DNA from: Excoecaria cochinchinensis
Lineage: Eukaryota; Streptophyta; Magnoliopsida; Malpighiales; Euphorbiaceae
Assembly: GCA_947683425.1 (NCBI GenBank)
Contig: CANTUQ010000031.1
Coordinates: 6,893,001-6,957,000, forward strand
Direction of reading: 5' to 3'
DNA: 64,000 nt
In this document: one piece after another, positions 44,137 through 54,463 of the stretch
Numbering within the stretch: the first letter of the stretch is position 1
How the letters are laid out: the number at the start of each line of letters is the position of its first letter
Notes under the pieces: generated by a model
Databases searched by the model: none
What the model was told of the DNA's origin: nothing
The model's input: only the letters and a program-made list of their open reading frames with translations
Translations under genes and position numbers: made by a program

Positions 44137-45489
44137 ATGAATTCTCTTTTGCTTTCCAAAATGCACCGTATCTTAGACGATGCTCAAATTTGGGAACACA
44201 GCACTCTTGCCCCCCTATCTGGACTGCGGTTTTTGCGAAGAGTCAAGATAGACTACAACCTTCTTTTGGCTGCAACCCACTTCTGGGATCCTTGTTTTCA
44301 TGTTTTCAGATTCACCTATCAGGAAATATGCCCCCTGCCTGAAGAACTTACTGCTATCGTCGGGAGTTGGTATCCTCCTGGTGCTTTGCCCTGAGTACCT
44401 CGCTGTGGTTTGATCTAAATTCGGGATATTGCTCTATCCTTAAGTATAGCTCCTTCTGATGCTGCTCGTCTAGTTCCTCAGGGCCCAGTATTTGCTTTGG
44501 AACCTCTGATTGAGGCAATGGATGAATTCTCCAACATTCCCTCATACAACATAAGTGTCCTCTTCCTTTTCTGCCTGATGAAATATCTAGTCGTGACCTC
44601 AGAGGAACTGCTCGGAGACCCCCGTCTGTTTAGAATTCTGGATGACTTTCACTGCGGGCTGACCCCTTTCCCTCTCATTTTGGCTGAGACTATCTTGGGT
44701 TTGGACTCTGTTCGTACCGAGCCTACCACTTCATTCTCTGGAAGTCCCTTATTACTTCAGGTACGTCATTATTTTAAAAGGTAGTGCGTCCCTTGTGGAT
44801 TTTCACACTAGCTTTTCTTAGCGGGAGGTGCGTCCTTTCGGATTTTCACAGAACCCTATGCCTAATTTTTGCCTGAAGTAAATCCAACTTACTCCAGCGG
44901 CTTTTCTTTGCCTTTTATTCTATTTTCTTTGGCTTTTATTTTTTTCTTTGTTTTTTTCTTTCAGATTTGGTTGCAGGAAAAATTGAAGCTTTTGTCAGAG
45001 CCTCCTCCTAGAGTCATTAATCAGTACTCTGCGAAGTGTTTTCTTCCTCGCCGGTGTCTGTACTTACTTGGGACCCCTGATGAGGGCATTACCAGATTCA
45101 GTGAGATATCAGATGAGGATATTAGCTTCATGCACGCTTGGCTTCCCTTGTCCAGTGCAGTTATTGATGGGTTTTCAGGATGCGTTCCCCTATGTGGGCT
45201 TCGCGAGGCAACTTTCTACATTACGGCCCGTTGCTCCCATCAACTTGGGATGACTCAGGATGTGGTGAGACTCCCTCTATCCTTTCAAGGTGGAGTCCTT
45301 TCTGCGGCTTTTGCTTCCCGCTATCATGAGCTCTGGAGTCGGCTTCCACTGAAAACTATCATACCTCCCTTCGGGAATCATTCTGTCACTGCTACCAGCG
45401 CGTACAAAAGGTGGATACTTAGCCCATCATCTGATAACCGAACTCGGCGACTGAGGCATCTAGCTAGCGAGGGTAGTAGTAGGGCATAG
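44137..45489 (+). pseudogene. ORF-B of Tat-3 (plant-mobile-domain/DUF7745-like), spliced, antisense to gag-pol
   Basis: Exon 1 44137-44760 and exon 2 44965-45489 join in frame across a 204-base intron (CTTCAG|GTACGTC ... TTTCTTTCAG|ATTTGG), giving about 382 codons. Exon 1 has two in-frame stops (44392-44394, 44413-44415). Blocks: LHRILD-like start, LRFLRRVKIDYNLLLAATHFWD, FRFTYQEICPLPEELTAIVG, LEPLIEAMDEF, EELLGDPRLFRILDD, LAETILGLDS. Exon 2: RVINQYSAKCFLPRR, GFSGCVPLCGLREATFYI, HQLGMTQDVVRLPLSFQGG, SRYHELWSRLP and SAYKRWILSP. The FW.P...F.F...E..P...E pattern recalls plant mobile domain/DUF7745 proteins, which are often TE-associated. Extra ORFs, some antisense, are known from the Tat lineage. 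It is convergent with integrase, whose stop is 386 bases away. Confidence 0.78.
44761..44964 (+). other. Intron of Tat-3 ORF-B
   Basis: GT...AG, 204 bases, with a long T-rich tract before the acceptor. Tat-2 has the matching intron at 30982-31236 and Tat-4 keeps a remnant at about 50040-50165 (shared phrase GGATTTTCACACTAGCTTTT). Conservation of the splice sites in two copies with the same exon borders supports it. Confidence 0.8.
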
Positions 45490-45874
45490 TTTAGTTTTAT
45501 ATGCATTTTGAGCAATATGTTTCTTTTTAAAGCAGAATTAGACAATGATATAAATGAATAAATCAAGTCTTATTTCATTTCACAAAATTGTGTATATTTC
45601 AGTACGATTTCAAAATACATGATCATTTTGGTACCGATTCAATTATGCACGACTACATTCATTCATGGAACCAAAATCTTGATAGCATCGAACTCCTGTT
45701 TCCAATCAGCCCTCTCGGATTTTCATGATTGGATATTTTCTCTCATGCCTCTAAATTTTGCCCAGGATGCCTTTTTTCGATTTTCACCCTGACGAGGTGC
45801 CCGATTTTAGCAAGGCCGCCTTTTTCCGATTTTCGACCCGCGGGGCTTTCATTCTCTTCTTTTGATTTTGGTCT
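45490..45874. other. Convergent 3' ends of ORF-B and integrase, no gene
   Basis: AT-rich first half, then phrases of the type GCCCTCTCGG(A/G)TTTTCA(C/T)GATTGG. The same arrangement is conserved in Tat-4 at 50541-50922. AATAAATC at 45559 is a possible polyadenylation signal for ORF-B. Confidence 0.55.
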
Positions 45875-47063
45875 TTAGCCATGGAACCTTTTGAGTCTGT
45901 CAATATTGATCGGTTCTTTGAATTCATTGCCATCACTATCCGACAAAATCGCAGCTCCTTTTGACAGCAGCTTCTTGAGGATGAATGGTCCTTCCCAGGT
46001 TGGTCTAAATTTTCCTCTGATATCTGGTGCCCCTGGTCTCATCTGTTTGAACACTAAGTCTCCCTCCTTCAGCGGATGCTTTTTCACCTTCCTCCCAAAT
46101 GACCTGGCCAGCCTCTTTTGATAGATCTGATTATGATAGTAAGCTTTCAGCCTACTCTCATCCAATAAATTCAAATGCTGTAACTTCTGTTGTGCCCATT
46201 CGGTCTCTTGAATCTGAGCTTCCATGACTACTCTCAGCGACTTGAGCTCTACCTCGACTGGCAGCACTGCTTCTGTCCCATAAACCAGAGAATACAGCGT
46301 AGCGCCCGTAGATGTCCTCACCGTCGTTCTGTAACCCCACAGCGCAAAAGGTAGCTTCTCTGCCCAGTCTTTATAGGTTTGGACCATCTTAGCTAGGATC
46401 TTCTTCACATTCTTATTGGCAGCCTCTACTGCCCCGTTAGCTTATGGTTGATAGGGAGAGGATTTATGGTGCTCGATTCCATACTTCTCAAGAAGCTTCC
46501 TGGTTTCCCCCATGAACTGCACCCCGTTATCAGACACTATGTGATGCGGGAGGCCGTATCTGCAAATCAGATTCCTTTCAATGAACCTGGCCATATCTCT
46601 CGTGTCGATCTCTTTGAAGGACTCCGCTTCTACCCATTTTGTAAAATAGTCGATTGCGACTATTATGTATCTATGCCCATTGGAGGCCGTAGGGCAGATC
46701 TCTCCAATAATGTCTATTCCCCAAGCAGCGAATGGCCAAGGTGACGTTAGGCTGTGTAGCTCTGACACTGGCAAGTGCCTTAAATTCGCGTACTACTGGC
46801 ATAGCTGGCACTGCTTGACATACTTTGAACAATCGTTGTCCATCGTAAGCCAGTAGAAGCCTTGCCTCATGATCTTCTTGGCCAATGTCAACCCGTTCAT
46901 ATGGGCCCCGCATACTCCGGCATGTGTGTCTTCCATTACCCTCTTGGCCTCTTTCTCATCCAAACACCTCAATTGGAAACCATCAGCTTGTCGTTTGTAC
47001 AACATCCCATCTATGTAGATGAACTGAGTGGACAGTTTGCGAATCATTCTCTGATCCTTTTCG
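45875..47063 (-). pseudogene. pol: Tat-3 integrase
   Basis: A single frame of about 396 codons with two internal stops (TAG near 46790, TAA near 46442) where Tat-4 or the family consensus has Gln codons (CAA/CAG), both C-to-T type changes. The N-terminal zinc-binding part includes VCGAHMNG, QGFYWLTMDND and QCQLCQ. The catalytic core has GIDIIGE (first Asp), IVSDNG (second Asp) and GAVEAANKN (catalytic Glu), so the DDE triad is intact. The C-terminal part ends KLLSKGAAILSDSDGNEFKEPINIDRLKRFHG-like sequence. The 5' side is cut by the Tat-4 LTR at 47069 with GTAGC at the border. The nonsense mutations make it non-functional as read. Confidence 0.88.
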
Positions 47064-47068
47064 GTAGC
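47064..47068. repeat. Predicted left target site of Tat-4, GTAGC
   Basis: Five bases of Tat-3 integrase next to the Tat-4 LTR. The second copy should follow the Tat-4 5' LTR outside the window. Confidence 0.5.
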
Positions 47069-49172
47069 TGTGACGCACGCCGAACCCCGCGGCCGCCCCT
47101 CTGACCGCCCGCTTAAGGGAGATCGGGCAATTGAGGATCCGTTGGCAACTTGTAAAGACATTTACAAGTGCGTCTATTTTGGGCAACAAGGAGGTTTCAT
47201 GGAGTCGCCACCCAATAGAACATTAGGAAAGTTTCTCTCACCTCGGAGAGCTTAAGACTGCGCTTAGTATCCATTTTGGGCCAACTAAAGGGGTCTTGGA
47301 GGGTAAACCTCTCGCCCTAAAGAGCCTAGGATTAACGTCAAAGTCTCGTGACACAAGAGGTGTCTTGGAGGTCATAGTTCCAATGAGTGATCGGATAGAC
47401 CTCTAGCCTCTTTGAGCCCAAAGACCAGAGCTGGGTTCGGGACTTCTCATCTATTTCTACCTTGATTATTTTATGATCAAATTTTAATTTTTCATTAATT
47501 CGCTCTCTCTCCATACGATGCAATTGAATCAAAGCGCATTTATTCATGTTTGGGAAAGCGGTAAATGAACAAGTAAAATAATGAAAGCGATGCATTACAA
47601 TAACACAAGGAGCGGAATACAACTCCCTTTATAAATGTGCGATACATACACGAATCGGGGCATTGCTTATTTTGAGGACTTTGGTCCTCACATGCATCAT
47701 TACTAAAATGGATATTTTTTATTGTGAGGATATTATTGGATGAAGAATAGGACATTGGGTCCTTGATTTTATGAAGAATTCAGTTTATTAAATATAAAAA
47801 GTTTGGCCGATTTTTACATTAGCGAGGAATACAATAATTTTGTCATATATAGGAGAAACAATAAATAAATGCATGAAATATAAAAGATAGGAAGATAGGG
47901 AACTAAACCAGGCGAACTTTCCAAATGCGGGGGAACTCCCTCAAGCTCCACCAAGTCTAAGAAACAGAAGCATATTCTCACAAAACAAGCTAAAGGGATG
48001 TTAAAATACAGAGGAAAAAGTTACAGATAAACATAAAAATTTGAGTGAACAATAAAGGGAAAAGAAAAAGGTTTGAAAACGAGGGATAGAACCCACCGAC
48101 GTGCTATGCTGAATGACCGACGGGCATCGGTTAAGGTGACCAACACACCCGTCGCTCACTCGAAAGAAGCCGTCTGTGAGGGTGACCGACGGGTTATGCT
48201 TAAAGACAACAGACGGGCGTTGGTCACAGCAGATGACCCGTCGGTCACCTCTATCCAGAAAAACAGAAGCTTTTCAAGAATCAAAAAGACGAATTTTACA
48301 CAAATTCAAGAAAAATAGTAACAAGAAATGAAAATAAGGACAAAAACAAATGTAATATCGAAAATGAAAGCAAAAAAAAGGGGATAGAAAAGGGTCCGGA
48401 ATATTTACCCTCAGAATAACCTTTTGGTTGGATTACTTGTTGTTGTATGGCTTCCCGCACGCTCCACGAGAAAACAAGATAAAAATCAAGAATGAGGAAA
48501 ATAGGTTGTTTCCTTCTTGATTTTTCTAAAAACTGAATTTTTGGAATCAAAACCTTAGGAAAAACCAATTAAATTTAGCTCCTTCTAATGGTTTGATTCT
48601 TGAATCGATTAAATCTTCTTAGAAATGTGTTGTTGGGAGAGAGAGAAAATACGCGTGAATTTTTGCAGAATTTCCCCCTTTTAGAAATTTTTCCAACCCT
48701 TTTTATGAGAAAATTCAAAGCTTTTATAGGCCAGGCACGACCGACGGGCGTCTGTGGTGGCGACGAGCATCGGAAGAATTCTACTGACACAAGGATTCAT
48801 CCGACGGCCCTGCCACTTTGACCGACGGGCATCGAAAGAATCCTTTTGACACAAGGATTCATCCGACGGCCCTGCCACTTCGACCGACGGGAGTCGGAAG
48901 AATCCTTCTGACACATGGATTCATCCGATGATCCTGCCAACCGACAGGCTGGGCCCTGACCGATGGGCTGACCGTCCGTCGAGGAAAACAAACTTTTTGG
49001 ACTTTAAAAACTCCCCGTTTTCTCCCCTTCTGCCTACGAAAGGTAAAAAGACTCGTTTCTCGTGGAGCATGGGACTAAAGCCTCCGAATCCAAACCATTT
49101 GTACAGGCTCGGATGCCGATTTTATCATAGGGTAATCTCTGATCCGGACCGCTCCAGGACACGGTGCTTACA
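47069..49172 (-). repeat. Tat-4 3' LTR (2104 bp)
   Basis: Plus-strand edges TGTGACGCAC and GTGCTTACA. U5 hairpin at 47148-47169. U3 contains a 62-bp tandem repeat with GACGGGC words (48738-48985) and the sense-strand TATA-like TATAAAA (48722-48728). A second group of the words is at 48095-48250, in the transcribed part. It is about 90% identical over its first 120 bases to the solo LTR at 52368. Confidence 0.88.
48786..48971 (-). repeat. 62-bp tandem repeat in Tat-4 U3, three copies
   Basis: Units start at 48786, 48848 and 48910. The first two carry a perfect hairpin GAATCCTT...AAGGATTC at the unit border, then CCGACGGCCC and CCGACGGGC words. The third is partial and diverged. The array ends about 60 bases upstream of the TATA-like box on the sense strand, as in the solo LTR 52368-54463. 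Confidence 0.9.
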
Positions 49173-49191
49173 GTTGCCCCCAGTTTTTGGG
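49173..49191 (-). other. Polypurine tract of Tat-4
   Basis: The minus strand reads CCCAAAAACTGGGGGCAAC directly before the 3' LTR. Confidence 0.85.
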
Positions 49192-49329
49192 AAACTAGTG
49201 CACGAGCGCCTAGATGAGCCAAAACTCAGAGAAAGGACAGAAAGGAAGAAAGCGTACCTGCGGCGGTCCTTACCTTCCATGCCTTTTATCGGGTAGACCT
49301 CGTCTTGGTCTATTCGGTGGGTGAAGATA

Positions 49330-49830
49330 CCCTATCGGTCTCGTCTCGACCTGTAGGTGTTGGTGAGATGCAGCATTCTCTAGCCACAACCTCGATATGA
49401 AGAGCAGTGTTTCTTTAACAACAACTTCGATTGTTCCTGCTGGCCCCGTCTCGGCTCGTGCAGTGTTGAGGAGACGTAGCACTCTCTGACTACAAACCAG
49501 GTGTGAAGAGCAGTGTTTCTCTAACCACAGCTTCTGCTTTTGCTGGCCTCATCTCGGCTCACGCAGTGTTGAGGAGATGTAGCACTCTCTGACTACAAAC
49601 TCGATGTGAAGAGCAGTGTTTCTCTAACCACAGCTTCGATTGGTGAGAAGCGGTACCCTCCGACCACAGTCTCGAGGTGAAGAGTAGTATTCTTTAACTA
49701 CAACTTCGATTGTTGAGAAGCGGTACTCTCTGACCATAATCTTGAGGTGAAGAGTAGTATTCTCTAACTACAACTTCAATTGCTGAGAAACGGTACTCTC
49801 TGACCATAATCTCTGCTCGTTGGCATTGAT
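49330..49830 (-). repeat. Tandem repeat in Tat-4 3' UTR, units of about 104 and 70 bp
   Basis: Two to three long units (GAAGAGCAGTGTTTCT, CTAACCACAGCTTC, CTGGCC...CTCGGCTC) pass into three short units that lack the CTGGCC part (GAGAAGCGGTAC, GAGGTGAAGAGTAGTATTCT, AACTACAACTTCGATTG). The unit is unlike those of Tat-1 and Tat-3. Confidence 0.85.
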
Positions 49831-50159
49831 TCTTTCTTTCTGCAAGACTTAGAAAGCAAAATATGCAGGAAAAGTGGTGAGCATGCACGTGAAATGCATA
49901 TGTATGCAGGAGCAGGACAAGAATTCGTTTAAGTGGATTTGGAGATGATAGCTGGTTTGGTCGTAATTTGCAGTAAGATCGGTGCCTTCTGGAATTGCCT
50001 TTGAATTTCATGCTTCTGGGGGATTATGAGGTTTTCTTCTGATACCTGTAGTCATTTTTTTGAAGGTAGTGCGTCCCTCGTGGATTTTCACACTAGCTTT
50101 TCTTAGTGGGAGGTGCATCCTTTCGGATTTTCACACGACCCTTTGCCTTACTTTTGCCT

Positions 50160-50540
50160 GAAGTAAACCCTACTTACTCATGTCTGCCTGGCTCCCACTG
50201 TCTCATGTGGTCATTGATGGGCTATCGGGGTGTGTTCCCCTTTGCGGGCTCCGTCAAGCCACTTTCTGCATCATTTCTCGATGTGTACATCAGCTTGGGA
50301 CGACCCCAGGATGTGGTGAGGGTTCCCTTATCTTTTCGGGGAGGAGCTCTTTCGGCTGCCTTCGCCTCTAGGTATCATGAGCTGTGGGGGAAACTACCAG
50401 TGAAGACTGCTATTCCGAGGTTCGGCGATCATTCTGTGGCTTCAACCAGCGAGTACAAGAAATGGGTCCTTAGTCCAGCATCTGATAATAGGACACGAGG
50501 GCTCAAGCATCTGGTTAGCGAGAGCAGTGGCAGGACTTAG
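50160..50540 (+). pseudogene. ORF-B remnant of Tat-4
   Basis: Matches the end of Tat-3 ORF-B exon 2: AWLPLSHVVIDGLSGCVPLCGLRQATF, then after a frame change DVVRVPLSFRGGALSAAFASRYHELWGKLP and STSEYKKWVLSPASDNRTRGLKHL, ending at 50540. Just before it lies intron-like sequence (from 50041), so the first exon and the start of exon 2 have been deleted. Confidence 0.75.
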
Positions 50541-50922
50541 CTTAGCTTACATATGTATTTCTTTCGGTGTTACATTTCTTTTTAATGCAGAACTAGAAAA
50601 TGACAAAAATGAAACGAATAATATTTGTTCTATTTCACGAAATTGTGTACATTTCCATGTAATTTCAGCATACATGATCAGTTTTGACATTAAGTCGATC
50701 GCGTACGCCCTATTAATCCATGAAACCAAATTTTAACAGCATCAACTCCTATTACCAATCGGCCCTCTCGGGTTTTCACGATTGGACATTTTCTCTCGTG
50801 CCTCTTATTTTTGCACAGGATGCCTTTTTCGATTTTTACCCTGTCGAGGCGCCCAATTTTAGCACGACCGTTTCGGTTTTTAACCTGCAGGGCATTTTAT
50901 TCTCTTCTTTTTATTTTGGTCT
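50541..50922. other. Convergent 3' region of Tat-4, no gene
   Basis: Homologous to 45490-45874 of Tat-3. Frames on both strands are short and unconserved. Confidence 0.55.
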
Positions 50923-52362
50923 TTAGCCATGGAAGCTTTTGAGCCTGTCGATATTGATCGGTTCTTTGAATTCATTTCCATCACTATCCGACAAGATTGC
51001 AGCTCCTTTGGACAACAACTTTTTAAGGATATACGGCCCTTTCCAGGTTGGTCTGAATTTTCCTCTGATATCCGGTATACCTGGTCTCATCTGCTTGAAC
51101 ACTAAGTCCCCTTCCTTCAGCGGATGCTTTCTCACCTTCTTCCCAAACGTCTTGGCCAACCTCTTCTGGTAGATCTGATTGTGATAATAAGCCTTCAGCC
51201 TATTCTCATCCAGCAAGTTTAAGTGCTATAGCCTCTGTCGTGCCCATTCAGCCTCCAGAATTTGGGCTTCCATAATCACCCTCAACGATCGGAGCTCTAT
51301 CTCAACTGGCAATACTGCCTCCGTCCCGTATACCAGAGAATATGGCATGGCACCCGTAGATGTCCTTACTGTTGTCCTGTATCCCCACAGTGCGAAGGGT
51401 AGCTTCTCTGCCAGTCTTTGTAAGTTTGGACCATCTTGGATAGGATCCTCTTCACATTTTACTGGCGGCTTCTACTGCTTCGTTAGCTTGCGGTCGGTAG
51501 GGAGAGGACCTATAGTGCTTGATACCATATTTCTCAAGGAGCTTCCTGGTTTCCCCCATGAACTATACCCCATTGTCAGACACTATGTGGTGAGGGAGGC
51601 CACATCTGCAGATCAGATTTCTCTCTATGAACTTGGCCATATCCCTTGCATCAATCTTTTTGAAGGATTCTGCCTCTACCTGTTTGGTAAAATAGTCAAT
51701 TGCGACTATGATGTATATATGCCCATTGGATGCCGTAAGGCGAATCTCTCCAATGATGTCTATCCCCCAAGCAGCGAAAGGCCAAGGCGATGTCAGGTTG
51801 TGTAACTCTGATACTGGCAGATGTCTCAAATCTGCATACTGTTGGCATAACTGGCATTGCTTGACATACCTTGATCAATCATTGTCCATCGTAAGCCAAT
51901 AGAAGCCTTGCCTCATGATCTTCTTTGCCAAAGTTAAACCGTTCATGTGGGCCCCACAGACGCCTGAATGAGTCTCCTCCATTACCTTGCGGGCTTCTTT
52001 TTCATTTAAGCACCTGAGCTGAATCCCGTCTGCCTGTCTTTTGTACAACACTCCTTCCAAGGATATGAACTGAGTAGATAGCTTTCGGATCATTCTCTGG
52101 TCTTTCTTGATAGCTTCCTCTGGAAACCTAGCGTTTTCCAAATAATTCATAACGTCAAAGTACCATGGTTTTCCATCCGCCACTTCTATGTCCATTACTG
52201 TCTTGATCTCAAAGCTGGGCTTCTCAGAACTCAAAATCAGCACTGGTTTCATAGCTACCCCTTCAGGATTATCCCACATCGACACTAGGGTTGCCAACGC
52301 ATCAGCTAGACGGTTCTTATCTCTTGGCACGAAGTGGAAAGTGCAGTTTTCAAACTGCCCAC
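50923..52362 (-). pseudogene. pol: Tat-4 integrase, decayed
   Basis: Three main frames. 51875-52330 starts with the end of the extra RNase H (PRDKNRLADALATLVSMW) and passes into the integrase zinc-binding part. 51563-51829 carries the core with GIDIIGE and IVSDNG. 50923-51216 is the C-terminal part, ending INIDRLKSFHG. A TGA replaces a conserved Cys codon near 51873, and the stretch 51217-51562, which holds the catalytic Glu region, is frameshifted. It provides the uninterrupted sequence for the site where Tat-4 entered Tat-3. Not functional. Confidence 0.85.
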
Positions 52363-52367
52363 ATATC

Positions 52368-54463
52368 TATAAGCATCGTGTCCTGGAGCGGTCCGGATCA
52401 GAGGTTACCCTGTGATGAAATCGGCATCCGAGCCTGTACAACAGTTTAGATTCGGAGGCTTTAGTCCCATGCTCCATGAGAAACGAGTTCTTTTTACCTC
52501 TAGTAGGCAGAAGGGGAGAAAATCGGGGAGTTTTTAAAGTCCAAAAAGCATGTTTTTCTCAAGAGACTGCCAGCCCATCGGTAAGCGGCAAGCCCGTCGG
52601 TCGGAGGTTGGCCCGTCGGCTGAATCCTTGTGTCAGAAGGATTCTTCCGACGCCCGTTGGCCAAATTGGCAGGGCCGTCGGATGAATCCTTGTGTCAGAA
52701 GGATCCTTCCGATGCCCGTTGGTCAAAGTGGCAGGGCCGTTGGATGAATCCTTGTGTCAGTAGGATTCTTTCGACGCCTGTTGCCACCACAGACGCCTGT
52801 CGGTCGTCCCTAGCTTATAAAAGCTTTGAATTTTCTCACAAAAAGGGTTGGAAAAATTTCTAAAAGGGGGAAACTCTGCCAAAATTCACGCGTGTTTTTC
52901 TCTCTCTTCCAACATACACATTTCCAAAAAGATTTAATCGATTCAAGAATCAAACCATTAAAAGGAGCTAAATTTAATTGGTTTTTCCTAAGGTTTTGAT
53001 TCCAAAAATTCAGTTTTCAAGAAAAAATCAAGAAGGAAATAGCCTATTTTCCTCATTCTTGATTTTTTTATCTTGTTCTCTCGTGGAGCGTGCGGAGAGC
53101 CATACAACAACAAGGAATCCAACCAAGAAGGTTATTCTGAGGGTAAATATTCCGGACCCTTTTCTGTCCTTGTTTTAGCTTAATTTTCAATATTATATTC
53201 GCTTTTGCCTTTATTTTCATTTCTTGCTATTATTCTTCTTGAGTTTTGTGTAAAACTTGCCCTTTTTTGATTTTTGGAAAACTTCTGTTTTCTGGGACAG
53301 AGGTGATCGACGGGTCATCTGTGTCTGTCACCTTTTAGCATAACCCGTCGGTCACCCCCACAGACGGCTTCCTTCGAGTGATCGACGGGCCGTATTGGTC
53401 ACCTTAACCGACGCTCGTCGGTCATCCAGCATAGCCCGTTAGTGGGTTCTGTCCCACATTTTCAAATCTTTTCCTTTCCCCTTTTTGTTCACTCAAATTT
53501 TTATGTTTATTTATAACTTTTCTTCAGTATTTTAACATCCCTTTGGCTTGTTTTGTGAGAATATGTTTTTGCTTCTTGGATTGGTTGGAGCTTGAGGGAG
53601 TTCTCACGCATTCGGAAAGTTCGCCTGGTTTAGTTCCCTAACTTCCTATTTTCTATATTTCATGTATTTATTTGTTGTTCCTCCTGTATATGACAAAATT
53701 GTTGTATTTCTTGCTAATGTGAAATCGGCCAAACGTTTTATATTTAATAAATTGAATTCTTCATAAAACCAAGGACCCAATGTCCTATTCTTTATCCAAT
53801 AAAATCCTCACTATAAAAATATCCATTTTAATAATGATGCATGCGAGGACCGAAGTCCTCAAAGTAAGCAATGCCCCGATTCATGTATGTGTCGCACATT
53901 TATAAAAGGGAGTTGTATTATTCTCCCTGTGTTATTGTAATTTATCGCTTTCATTATTTATTTGTTCATTTACCGCTTTCCAAATGTGAATAAATGCGCT
54001 TTGATTCAATTGCATCGTGTGGAGAGAAAGCGAATTAATGGAAATTAAAATTTGATCATAAAATAATCAAGGTAGAAATAGATGAGAAGTCCCGAACCCA
54101 GCTCTGGTCTTTGGGCTCAAAGAGGCGAGAGGTCTATCCGATTACTCATTGGAACTATGACCTCCAAGACACCTCTTGCGTCACGAGACTTTGACATTAA
54201 TCCTAGGCTCCTTAGGGCGAGAGGTTTACCCTCCAAGACCCCTTTGGTTGGCCCAAAATGGATACTAAGCGCAGTCTTAGGCTCTCCGAGGTGAGAGAAA
54301 CTTTCCCAATGTTCTATTGGGTGGCGACTCCATGAAACCTCCTTGTTGCGCAAAATAGGTGCACTTGTAAATGTCTTTACAAGTTGCCAACGGATCCTCA
54401 ATTGCCCGATCGCCCTCAAGCGGGCGGTCAGAGGGGCGGCCGCGGGGTCCGGCGCGCGTCACA
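52368..54463 (+). repeat. Solo Tat LTR inside Tat-4 (2096 bp)
   Basis: A perfect target duplication ATATC (52363-52367 and 54464-54468). It starts TATAAGCATCGTG (TG changed to TA) and ends GCGCGTCACA. It carries the 62-bp U3 repeats (about 52600-52790), TATAAAA at 52816-52822, a second GACGGG group at 53300-53450 and the U5 hairpin at 54363-54384. It lies in opposite orientation to its host Tat-4 and splits the extra RNase H from integrase. Confidence 0.93.
52816..52822 (+). promoter_or_regulatory. TATA-like box of the solo Tat LTR
   Basis: GCTTATAAAAGC directly follows the U3 repeat array. The same order holds in the Tat-4 LTR (48722-48728, opposite strand). Confidence 0.65.

Larger units (their letters stand above)
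37747..47068 (-). mobile_element. Tat-3: 3' half of a Tat/Ogre-like element
   Basis: Left to right (3' to 5'): 3' LTR (37747-40005), PPT (40006-40024), tandem-repeat 3' UTR, ORF-A (41044-43052, sense), promoter-like gap, ORF-B (44137-45489, antisense), integrase (45875-47063). Tat-4 interrupts integrase at 47069, so RNase H, RT, protease, gag and the 5' LTR are displaced beyond the window. Adding a Tat-4-sized 5' half would give roughly 19-20 kb, in the range of Ogre-type elements. Confidence 0.88.
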
